Part shown: positions 6,736-12,613 of the stretch, piece by piece
Numbering within the stretch: the first letter of the stretch is position 1
How the letters are laid out: each line of letters begins with the position of its first letter
Assembly: GCA_019242135.1 (NCBI GenBank)
Contig: JAFAWC010000068.1
Location: 1-15,182 of the forward strand
DNA length: 15,182 nt
From: Mycobacteriaceae bacterium
Lineage (GTDB): Bacteria; Actinomycetota; Actinomycetes; Mycobacteriales; Mycobacteriaceae
Reading direction: 5' to 3'
Translations under genes and position numbers: made by a program
Notes under the pieces: generated by a model
What the model saw: the letters and a program-made list of their open reading frames with translations, nothing else
Told to the model about the DNA's origin: nothing
Database searches by the model: none

Positions 6736-7379
6736 CAGTTGCTGTAACCGGTGATGAGGGCCGAGATGTCGGCCCCGACGACTTCTGCGAATGAACGATC
6801 TCCGAAAACGCCTGCCGCCCAGTGGCGGGCACCCTCGCTGACAAGTGTGCCTGCCAGGCGGGCCAGATGGTGCACGTCGACATCCGGGGGCAGCTCACCG
6901 TCGTGCTGAGCCTTCTCGAACAGCTCGGTGAACATCCCCAGGCCCTGGTCGGCTTGTTGTTCGCCGGCGAGTATCCGGTGTTCGTGACGGTAGCCCTCCA
7001 GGATCGTCTCGATGATCAACTCGGGCGGGTTGCGAGCCATCGACCGCTCGAGGGTGGCCAGCCCCGCATCGATGACCGCGGGCACCGGGTGGTTGCCGCC
7101 AACCATCTCGTGCATCGTGCGCTGAGCCGACTGCGTCGAGAGCACACCGACTTCGAACAGCACGTCCTCCTTGCGAGGGAAATAGAAGTAGAACAGCGCT
7201 TTCGACACCCCAGCCGCTCGGCAGATATCGGCGACAGTGGTGTTCGCATACCCATTGGTGCGCCACAACGCCATGGCGGCCTGGACTAGAGAGCGTTTCG
7301 TTTCGACCGAACGGGCCTGTTGGAAAGAGGCACGACGCTGACTTCGGTCAGCGCGCAATAAGCGGCCCGTATGCGGCAT
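6735..7379 (-). CDS. TetR-family regulator heading the ACAD-kinase operon
   Basis: A 214-residue TetR protein. After an Arg-rich N-terminal tail of about 25 residues, the helix-turn-helix occupies roughly 28-75 (KRSLVQAAMALW, TTVADICRAAGVSKALFYFYF). It is followed by a helical ligand pocket containing LIIETILEGYRHE and a C-terminal HWAAGVFGDRSFAEVV. It is first in the minus-strand operon, 10 nt before the acyl-CoA dehydrogenase. No Shine-Dalgarno site precedes the ATG at 7379, but a TATGGT -10 box ends 6 nt before it, which fits a leaderless transcript starting at the ATG. The palindrome at 7385-7399 overlaps that box, so self-repression is likely. An acyl-CoA or pathway intermediate is a reasonable but unproven ligand. 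Confidence 0.93.
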   Translation of the reverse strand: MPHTGRLLRADRSQRRASFQQARSVETKRSLVQAAMALWRTNGYANTTVADICRAAGVSKALFYFYFPRKEDVLFEVGVLSTQSAQRTMHEMVGGNHPVPAVIDAGLATLERSMARNPPELIIETILEGYRHEHRILAGEQQADQGLGMFTELFEKAQHDGELPPDVDVHHLARLAGTLVSEGARHWAAGVFGDRSFAEVVGADISALITGYSN

Positions 7380-7384
7380 ATCAG

Positions 7385-7399
7385 CACCATAACATGGTG
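7385..7399. promoter_or_regulatory. Operator-like palindrome CACCAT-AAC-ATGGTG
   Basis: Perfect 6-bp arms around a 3-bp centre cover the -10 box (7386-7391) of the TetR/ACAD operon and lie just upstream of the TetR ATG. The position suits self-repression. The arms are short, so chance is not excluded. Confidence 0.45.
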
Positions 7400-7414
7400 A
7401 CTCAGAAGTTGACC
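7386..7414 (-). promoter_or_regulatory. Leaderless promoter of the TetR-ACAD-kinase-MDR operon
   Basis: On the minus strand, TATGGT (7386-7391) fits TANNNT and ends 6 nt before the ATG at 7379, placing the transcription start at the start codon. The -35 is weak: GGTCAA at 17 bp spacing, or TGGTCA at 18. Its bases are the same ones used by the -35 of the opposite promoter. Confidence 0.45.
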
Positions 7415-7437
7415 AGTGTCTAAATTAGCGCTACCGT
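7409..7437 (+). promoter_or_regulatory. Leaderless promoter toward the VOC remnant and P450
   Basis: TTGACC (7409-7414), 17 bp, then TACCGT (7432-7437, TANNNT). The ATG of the short VOC frame begins 8 nt after the box, where transcription should start. The 8-bp palindrome TAGCGCTA (7426-7433) overlaps the -10 and could be a control site. Confidence 0.5.
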
Positions 7438-7444
7438 TCGGGGT

Positions 7445-7627
7445 ATGACACCGCTGCCGGGTCGCGTTCGCCAGATCGGATACGTCGTCAAAGACTTCGA
7501 CGCGGCGCTGGCGTCATGGTTGGCGGCCGGTGTCGGGCCGTGGTTCGTCCTGCGGGGACTGCCGATGTCCGCGAACTACCGGGGCGAGCCGTGCGAGGTG
7601 ACCATGACGATCGTCGGCCTGGGGTGA
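7445..7627 (+). pseudogene. Truncated VOC (glyoxalase-like) protein
   Basis: A 60-residue frame resembling the N-terminus of VOC-superfamily proteins: RQIGYVVKDFDAALASWLAA, then VGPWFVLRGLP, YRGEPCEV and TMTIVGLG, after which a TGA ends it. Full-length relatives run to about 140-160 residues in my recollection, and the missing part would hold the remaining strands and metal ligands. I could not find a continuation in another frame of the 113 nt before the P450 gene, so this looks like a deletion remnant rather than a simple frameshift. It retains a plausible promoter, and that transcript could now serve the P450. A functional short protein cannot be excluded. Confidence 0.6.
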
Positions 7628-7702
7628 TACCCGCAGGTCGGCTGCCTGGAGGGGCCCGGCAGTCATTGACGCGAGGCCACCGCTGTGGAAATGTGATACT
7701 CA

Positions 7703-7727
7703 ATAGTGAGAGGAACATTCTCACTAT
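7703..7727. promoter_or_regulatory. Inverted repeat ATAGTGAGA / TCTCACTAT upstream of the P450
   Basis: Perfect 9-bp arms at 7703-7711 and 7719-7727 around the 7-bp centre GGAACAT. It ends 13 nt before the P450 start at 7741 and looks like an operator for a dimeric repressor. A further CTCA half-site at 7699-7702 forms a second, smaller symmetry with TGAG (7707-7710). The 113-nt stretch before the P450 otherwise shows no convincing -35/-10 pair, so the repeat may control transcription arriving from the promoter at 7409-7437 or from an unrecognised one. Confidence 0.65.
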
Positions 7728-7740
7728 CAGAGATCGTCGA

Positions 7741-9042
7741 ATGGAGCGCTACACAGTGGCCGACCTCACCGAGATCAACTTCTTCCGCGATGACCGGCTC
7801 GTCGACGACCCGTATCCGTACTTCGCGGCGCTGCGCAACAGGTGTCCCGTCGTTCGCGAGGACCACGTCGGTGTGACGATGGTGACCGGGTGGCAGGAAG
7901 CCGTTGACATCTACAACGACGCGGAAACATTCTCGTCGTGCATCTCGGTGACCGGCCCCTTCCCGGGGTTTCCCGTCCCGCTTGAAGGCGACGACGTCAC
8001 GGAATTGATTGAACAACATCGCGACGAGATCCCATTCAGCGACCAATTGCCGACCCTTGACCCTCCGACGCACACCAACCACCGGGCTCTGCTGATGCGG
8101 CTGATCACACCCAAGCGCCTCAAGGAGAATGAGGACGAGATGTGGCAGATCGCCGATCGCCTGCTCGCTGACTTCCTGGCTCCCGGCGAGGGCGAATTCA
8201 TCAACGGCTTCGCGGGCCCCTTCACTCTGCGTGTCATCGCCGATCTTCTCGGCGTGCCCGAGGATGACCGCGAGCAGCTGATCGAACGGCTGCAGCGCGG
8301 CACGCACGGCGGAGGCCTGGGCAGCACCGGCGAGAAGACGCTGGCGCACACCCCGTTGCAATACCTCTACGAGGTGTTCGCGAACTATGTCGAAGACCGC
8401 CGGCGCGAACCGCGTGACGACGTGCTCACCGGCCTGGCAACCGCGACGTTTCCCGACGGCTCCCTTCCTGAGGTCGGCGATGTCGTGCGGGTCGCCACGA
8501 ATGTCTTCTCCGCCGGGCAAGAGACCACCGTGCGCCTGCTCGGTACCGCGTTGAAGGTGCTCGGCGAGCGCCCCGACATTCAACAGGCGTTGCGCGCGGA
8601 CCGCAGCCTGATCTCAAACTTCATCGAGGAGGCGCTGCGCATCGAAAGCCCCGTCAAGGGAGACTTCCGGCTGAGTCGGGTGCCCACCGCCGTCGGCGAG
8701 ACAACGCTGGCCGCCGGCACCACGGTGATGGTCTTGAACGGCGCCGCGAACCGAGACCCGCGCCGCTTCGAGGACCCCGACACCTTCGACCCGGCCCGTA
8801 AGAACGCGCGCCAGCACCTTGCGTTCGGCAGGGGCATCCACAGCTGCCCCGGGGCGCCACTGGCCCGTGCCGAGACCCGTGTCGGAATCGAGCGGCTCCT
8901 TGACCGCACCGAGGACATCCGAATCTCGGAAGCCAAGCACGGTCCGGCGAATGACCGCCGCTACAAATACATTCCGACGTTCATCCTGCGCGGCCTGACC
9001 GAGCTGCACTTGGAATTCACCCACGCTGGACAACACGACTGA
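7741..9042 (+). CDS. Cytochrome P450 (first, plus strand)
   Basis: A 433-residue soluble bacterial P450, expected to hydroxylate an organic substrate with electrons from a ferredoxin. Hallmarks: I-helix oxygen-binding motif AGQETT (258-263), K-helix ExxR in EEALR (Glu297 to Arg300), and heme loop FGRGIHSCPG (362-371) with Cys369 as the iron ligand. The B-C region includes TLDPPTHTNHR (105-115), the usual DPPxHxxxR. The ATG at 7741 gives a normal N-terminus (VDDPYPYFAALR). The frame remains open further upstream but crosses the operator and VOC remnant, so that part is not coding. Only a weak GAGA precedes the ATG. It overlaps the ferredoxin gene by one base (TGATG), indicating a dedicated redox pair. 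I cannot assign a CYP family number from memory. Confidence 0.95.
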   Translation: MERYTVADLTEINFFRDDRLVDDPYPYFAALRNRCPVVREDHVGVTMVTGWQEAVDIYNDAETFSSCISVTGPFPGFPVPLEGDDVTELIEQHRDEIPFSDQLPTLDPPTHTNHRALLMRLITPKRLKENEDEMWQIADRLLADFLAPGEGEFINGFAGPFTLRVIADLLGVPEDDREQLIERLQRGTHGGGLGSTGEKTLAHTPLQYLYEVFANYVEDRRREPRDDVLTGLATATFPDGSLPEVGDVVRVATNVFSAGQETTVRLLGTALKVLGERPDIQQALRADRSLISNFIEEALRIESPVKGDFRLSRVPTAVGETTLAAGTTVMVLNGAANRDPRRFEDPDTFDPARKNARQHLAFGRGIHSCPGAPLARAETRVGIERLLDRTEDIRISEAKHGPANDRRYKYIPTFILRGLTELHLEFTHAGQHD

Positions 9043-9230
9043 TGAAGGTCTTCGTCGACGAAGAGCGGTGCCGCGGTCACGGCATGTGCACGACGCTGTG
9101 CCCCGACGTGTTCGCAATCAACAACGACGGCTACTCGGAGGTTGTCGTACCGGAGGTACCGGCCGGGCAGGAGGACGCGGCCCGAGAGGCCATCGAGTGC
9201 TGTCCCGAGCAGGCGATCACCGAGCGCTGA
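9042..9230 (+). CDS. P450-associated ferredoxin, [3Fe-4S] type
   Basis: A 62-residue acidic ferredoxin that should pass single electrons to the adjacent P450. The cluster motif is CRGHGMC (residues 10-16, the CxxHxxC form seen in actinobacterial [3Fe-4S] ferredoxins) followed by CCPEQAI near the C-terminus. Two extra cysteines, in TLCPD and the first of the CC pair, lie beside the three expected ligands; whether they matter is unknown. The start codon overlaps the P450 stop. No ferredoxin reductase is encoded in the window, so electrons must come from a reductase elsewhere. Confidence 0.93.
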   Translation: MKVFVDEERCRGHGMCTTLCPDVFAINNDGYSEVVVPEVPAGQEDAAREAIECCPEQAITER

Positions 9231-9241
9231 TAAGGAGAGAA

Positions 9242-9538
9242 ATGCCCAAGGGATATGTCATCCTGACCGAGGAGATCAAAGATCCGGAGGGGATGAAGGC
9301 GTACGCACAGGCAGCCTCGCCCTCGATGAGTCAGGGTGGCTGCAAGATCCTTGCGGTTGATCAAACGCCCCAGGTACTCGAAGGCGATTGGCATGGCCAT
9401 CAGACAGTCGTGCTCGAGTTCGAGTCGGTGGATGCGGCCCGCGCGTGGTACCAGTCCGCCGCCTATCAGAAGGCCGCGAAGCTGCGGCAGGCCGCCGCCG
9501 ACTGCAACGCCGTGATCCTCGCAGGCTTCGGTAACTAG
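9242..9538 (+). CDS. DUF1330 family protein
   Basis: A 98-residue protein with the features of DUF1330: an N-terminal strand YVILTEEIKDPEGMKAYAQAA, a central HQTVVLEFESVDAARAWYQS, and AYQKAAKLRQAAADCNAVILAG. The fold is a dimeric ferredoxin-like alpha/beta barrel of the ABM/NIPSNAP type. The biochemical role is not established. AAGGAG ends 5 nt before the ATG at 9242, and the gene follows the ferredoxin by 11 nt, so it belongs to the P450-ferredoxin unit. A stress, monooxygenase-like or isomerase-like role is possible from fold alone. Its stop codon overlaps that of the convergent ferredoxin gene. Confidence 0.88.
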   Translation: MPKGYVILTEEIKDPEGMKAYAQAASPSMSQGGCKILAVDQTPQVLEGDWHGHQTVVLEFESVDAARAWYQSAAYQKAAKLRQAAADCNAVILAGFGN

Positions 9539-9732
9539 TCCTCGACGATCGAGATGGCCTGCCTCGGGCATTGGCGGACCGCCTCGCGAATGTCGTGTTC
9601 GTTCTCGGGCGTCACCTCGTCTTTCAGGATGTGTAGGTAATCCTGGTCATCGAGGTCAAAAACCTCCGGGATGATGCCCATGCACACCCCGTTGCTCTCA
9701 CACAGTCCGAAGTCGACTTCTACCTTTTTCAT
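9535..9732 (-). CDS. Second P450-associated ferredoxin, CxxNxxC variant
   Basis: A 65-residue ferredoxin, last gene of the minus-strand operon. The cluster motif is CESNGVC (residues 11-17) with CPRQAI near the C-terminus, so three cysteines are available, consistent with [3Fe-4S]. The residue between the first cysteines is Asn, where the ferredoxin encoded at 9042-9230 has His. In mycobacterial P450 ferredoxins this position varies and is thought to tune the cluster. The ATG overlaps the P450 stop as ATGA, pairing it with the P450 at 9729-10937. The C-terminal half differs strongly from the other ferredoxin, so this is not a recent duplicate. Confidence 0.93.
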   Translation of the reverse strand: MKKVEVDFGLCESNGVCMGIIPEVFDLDDQDYLHILKDEVTPENEHDIREAVRQCPRQAISIVED

Positions 9733-10937
9733 CGCAGCACCCTCACCGGCACATTCTGCCAGCCCGCCACGTTTTGCATGTGAACCCGTTGGCAGCCGTG
9801 CCAGTCGACTTCATATCGCGGCATGAAGTCCAGCAACTTCTCCAGCGCGGTGGCGCTCTCCAGCCGGGCGAGCGCCGCGCCCAGGCAGCTGTGGATGCCA
9901 TATCCCAGGCCGATGTTCTGCGCCTGGGTGCGGTCGCGGTCGATGTCGAACTTGTCGGGATCGGTCCATGCCCGTTCGTCACGGTTGGCCGAGCCTCCGA
10001 TCAAGAACACCGGCTTGCCCTCCGGGATCGTGACACCGTGCAGATGAACCTCTTTCATTGAGCGGCGAACGTTGTACTGGGCGGGCGCCTCGTAGCGCAG
10101 GAGCTCTTCCACTGCTGCGGGGATCTTGCTGCGGTCGTCGAGCAGCTTCTGCCACTGGTCGGGGTTCTTGGCGAACATGTACACCGCGTTGCCAACCAGC
10201 TTGGTCACTGTCTCTGCGGCAGCGCCACCCAAAAGTGTTGCGAATCCTGCGATTTCGATGTCAGTCAGCTTCTCCAGCCCGCCATCCCCCCTGGTGACCT
10301 CGGCGGCGATGAGTCGGCTGAACAGGTCGTCGCGTGGTTCGGCGCGCCGCTGTTGCACGAGTTCGTAGTAGAACATCGCGGTTTCGACGTTGACCTGCGT
10401 CGCCCGTTCGCTCACCTCAACCTGGCCGGGTTCCCGGTGCAGCGACTCATCGATCCAGTGCCGGATCTGCTGAGCATGCTCCTCGGGAACTCCCAGCATT
10501 GTCGTGATCACCTCAACGGGAAACGGAGCGGTGAAATCCTGAACGGCATCGAATCCATTGGGGTCGACGCGGCTGAGGTATTTCTCGACCTTCTCGGTGA
10601 TCATTTGTTTCTGCGACTGGATCGCGCGCGGGGTGAACACCTTGTTGAGCAGACTGCGCATGCTGCGGTGCTCCGGCGGGTCCATGAAGATGATCGACCG
10701 CATGCCCTCGGGCACCCCGCCCGCCTTGACCGTCGACAGGTCGACGCCGTAGGCCGACGAGTAGGTTTCGAAATCTCGGAACCCCGCAGCCACATCCTCG
10801 TGCCGGGTGAGCGCGTAGAAGTCGTGCTCTTCGCTGTAGTAGACCGGCGCTTCGTCACGCATCCGGCGATACGTCTCGTACGCCCCGTTGAAGAAGTCTT
10901 CGGAAAACGGGTCGAAAACCAGCTTTGCCTTCGTCAC
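9729..10937 (-). CDS. Cytochrome P450 (second, minus strand) with unusual I-helix and heme loop
   Basis: A 402-residue P450. It has FMDPPEHRSMRSLL (about 84-97), ExxR in EELLR (Glu278 to Arg281), and the heme loop LGYGIHSCLG (344-353, Cys351). Two positions are atypical. The first residue of the heme loop is Leu instead of the near-universal Phe. The I-helix reads GGAAAETVTKL (about 237-247), so the conserved Gly of AGxET is Ala and the second Thr is Val, while the acid-alcohol pair Glu242-Thr243 is kept. The start is GTG with AGGAGG 5 nt upstream. It lies 48 nt after the dehydrogenase gene at 10986-11798, the only sizeable gap in this operon. Its partner is the overlapping ferredoxin. The substrate is unknown. 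Confidence 0.95.
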   Translation of the reverse strand: MTKAKLVFDPFSEDFFNGAYETYRRMRDEAPVYYSEEHDFYALTRHEDVAAGFRDFETYSSAYGVDLSTVKAGGVPEGMRSIIFMDPPEHRSMRSLLNKVFTPRAIQSQKQMITEKVEKYLSRVDPNGFDAVQDFTAPFPVEVITTMLGVPEEHAQQIRHWIDESLHREPGQVEVSERATQVNVETAMFYYELVQQRRAEPRDDLFSRLIAAEVTRGDGGLEKLTDIEIAGFATLLGGAAAETVTKLVGNAVYMFAKNPDQWQKLLDDRSKIPAAVEELLRYEAPAQYNVRRSMKEVHLHGVTIPEGKPVFLIGGSANRDERAWTDPDKFDIDRDRTQAQNIGLGYGIHSCLGAALARLESATALEKLLDFMPRYEVDWHGCQRVHMQNVAGWQNVPVRVLR

Positions 10938-10942
10938 TGCGG

Positions 10943-10948
10943 CCTCCT
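10943..10948 (-). promoter_or_regulatory. Ribosome binding site of the second P450
   Basis: AGGAGG on the minus strand, 5 nt before the GTG at 10937, supports that start. The rest of the 48-nt gap holds two TTTCACC copies but no clear promoter or terminator. Confidence 0.65.
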
Positions 10949-10985
10949 CGGCGGTGAGGTGAAAAGTGGGGTGAAAGATGTCGTG

Positions 10986-11798
10986 TTAGTCGGTGAATCC
11001 ATGTCCCAGTCCCGCGTCGATGATGTCGTCCAGTGTGCCCATGTCGCTGCCGAGTTCGGCTAATGTTTTGCGGATCACCGCGACGTCCTTTCCGATGAAG
11101 TCGCCGACCGCGGTGATGAACGCGTTCGCCGAACCCGCCGAGGCGACGCCGCTGAGTGCGCGGCTGGTGCCGCTGCCGTGGGGGAGAGCCTGCAGCAGGC
11201 TGGCTTCGTTGATCCCGAGGCGGCGGCCCAGCCGGATCGACTCGGCCACAAGCCCGATCTGGGCGGCGAAAAGCGCGTTGTTGACCAGCTTTACGCGCTG
11301 TCCCGCACCCAGCGGCCCGACGTGCAGCACGGGATCGCCGTAGGTCGTCAGCAGGGGCCGGACCCCGGCGACGGCGTCGTCGCCGCCGCCGACGAAGACG
11401 GTGACATGGCCCGCGGCGATGTCGTGTGGTCCTCCGCTGACCGGCGCATCCACGACGTCGATGAACTGCCGATCGGCCCGGACCGCGACCGCCTCGGCGG
11501 TGGCCGGGCTGCCGGTGGTGTGGATGACGAGCGTAGCGCCCGGCTTCATCGCCTCCAGCAGCTCGCTTCCCATGCAGACCTGCTGCACTTGCTCGTCGGT
11601 GAAGACGCACACGATCACGGCGTCCGTGCTCTCCGCCACCTCAGCGAGCGTGGTGACCGGTTGGGCGCCGAGCTCCTTGATAACCGTGCATTTGTCGGCC
11701 GACCTGGCCAGCGCGCGCACCTCGTGACCGGCCTCGGCGAGGCGCGCAACCATCGGGCCGCCCATGCGACCTGCTCCGACGAAGCCGACCCGAGTCAT
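10986..11798 (-). CDS. 3-hydroxyisobutyrate-dehydrogenase-like oxidoreductase (second of tandem pair)
   Basis: A 270-residue beta-hydroxyacid dehydrogenase, which would oxidise a beta-hydroxy acid or related alcohol with NAD(P)+. The N-terminal Rossmann loop is VGFVGAGRMGGPMV, the substrate-binding signature DAPVSGG lies at about 117-123, and GQRVKLVNN carries the catalytic Lys and the Asn pair of the family. The C-terminal helical domain includes IGKDVAVIRKTLAE, equivalent to the conserved KDLxL region. The ATG overlaps the stop of the paralogue at 11795-12613 as ATGA. Length is slightly below the usual 290-300. Glyoxylate or succinic-semialdehyde reductases share this fold, so the direction and substrate are open. 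Confidence 0.92.
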   Translation of the reverse strand: MTRVGFVGAGRMGGPMVARLAEAGHEVRALARSADKCTVIKELGAQPVTTLAEVAESTDAVIVCVFTDEQVQQVCMGSELLEAMKPGATLVIHTTGSPATAEAVAVRADRQFIDVVDAPVSGGPHDIAAGHVTVFVGGGDDAVAGVRPLLTTYGDPVLHVGPLGAGQRVKLVNNALFAAQIGLVAESIRLGRRLGINEASLLQALPHGSGTSRALSGVASAGSANAFITAVGDFIGKDVAVIRKTLAELGSDMGTLDDIIDAGLGHGFTD

Positions 11799-12613
11799 CG
11801 CGGATGGTCCAGCAACCTCAAGGCGGTGTCGGCGGCATCGAGCACGACGCCGGGCGAGGCTCCGCTCTGCTCCGCGAGGGCCACGATCAGCCGAACATCC
11901 TTTTGCAACAGGGCGCCGGCGACCTGAGAGAGGACAACGAGAGAGCCTCCCAAGTTTGCGATGCTGGTTAAGGCCGCGCTGGTGCCGGAGCCTCGAGTGA
12001 GCACTTCGGCGAGGCTGGTTGGGCTGATTCCCAACGCCTCCCCGAGCTCCAGCGTGGTCTTGGCGTTCGCCAGGTTGGCGGTAAACACCAAATTGTTGAG
12101 CAGCTTGGCCATCTGCCCGGAACCGAGATCGCCGAGGTGCACGACGGGATTGGCGTAGGTTTCGAAGACCGGACGGCAGCGATCCACCACATCGGGCTCA
12201 CCACCCACCATCACCAGCAGTCGCTTTTCGGCTACGGCCGGACTTCCGCCGCTGACCGGCGCATCGATCACGGAGACACCGCTGGCCTTGGCAGTATCTG
12301 CCACCCGTCGGCAGGTGTCGGGATGAACGGTGCTGTGGATGGCGATGATTCCGCCTTCGGCCATCCCCGCGAGCACCCCGGTGTCACCGCCGAGGACCTC
12401 CTCGACGTCGGCGTCGCCGACTACGCACAGGCACACCAGATCGCTGGCTGCGCCGAGCTCGGCGGGCGACCCGGCGACCTTCGCCGCGGTATCAGAGTAC
12501 CGCTCGAGTGAGGCCCCCCGGCGCGCCCACAGTGTTGTGTCGTAACCGGCGTCGACGATGGCGCGGGCCATCGGACCGCCCTGATTGCCCAGCCCGATGA
12601 ATCCGACCCGCAT
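11795..12613 (-). CDS. 3-hydroxyisobutyrate-dehydrogenase-like oxidoreductase (first of tandem pair)
   Basis: A 272-residue paralogue of the next gene. The Rossmann loop is VGFIGLGNQGGPMA, with Gln where GxGxMG normally has Met. DAPVSGG is present, followed by an altered SPAVAEKRLLVMVGG where most members have a Gly/Ala-rich GAxxGxL. The catalytic region GQMAKLLNNLVF retains Lys and the Asn pair, and LLQKDVRLIVALAEQ matches the KD motif. The ATG at 12613 overlaps the hydrolase stop by one base (TGATG); the longer open frame upstream runs antiphase through the hydrolase and is not coding. The overlap with its paralogue suggests equal production, so a heteromer or two successive steps are both possible. 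Confidence 0.92.
   Translation of the reverse strand: MRVGFIGLGNQGGPMARAIVDAGYDTTLWARRGASLERYSDTAAKVAGSPAELGAASDLVCLCVVGDADVEEVLGGDTGVLAGMAEGGIIAIHSTVHPDTCRRVADTAKASGVSVIDAPVSGGSPAVAEKRLLVMVGGEPDVVDRCRPVFETYANPVVHLGDLGSGQMAKLLNNLVFTANLANAKTTLELGEALGISPTSLAEVLTRGSGTSAALTSIANLGGSLVVLSQVAGALLQKDVRLIVALAEQSGASPGVVLDAADTALRLLDHPR

Noticed and set aside
6725..6898. 58-residue upstream extension of the acyl-CoA dehydrogenase
   Set aside because: It overlaps the TetR gene, has no family similarity, and AGGAGG points to the ATG at 6724.
7516..7740. 75-residue N-terminal extension of the first P450
   Set aside because: It runs in another frame through the VOC remnant and across the operator repeat. 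P450 homology starts with the ATG at 7741.
7663..8583. A 306-codon minus-strand open frame
   Set aside because: It is entirely antisense to the P450 with no recognisable domain.
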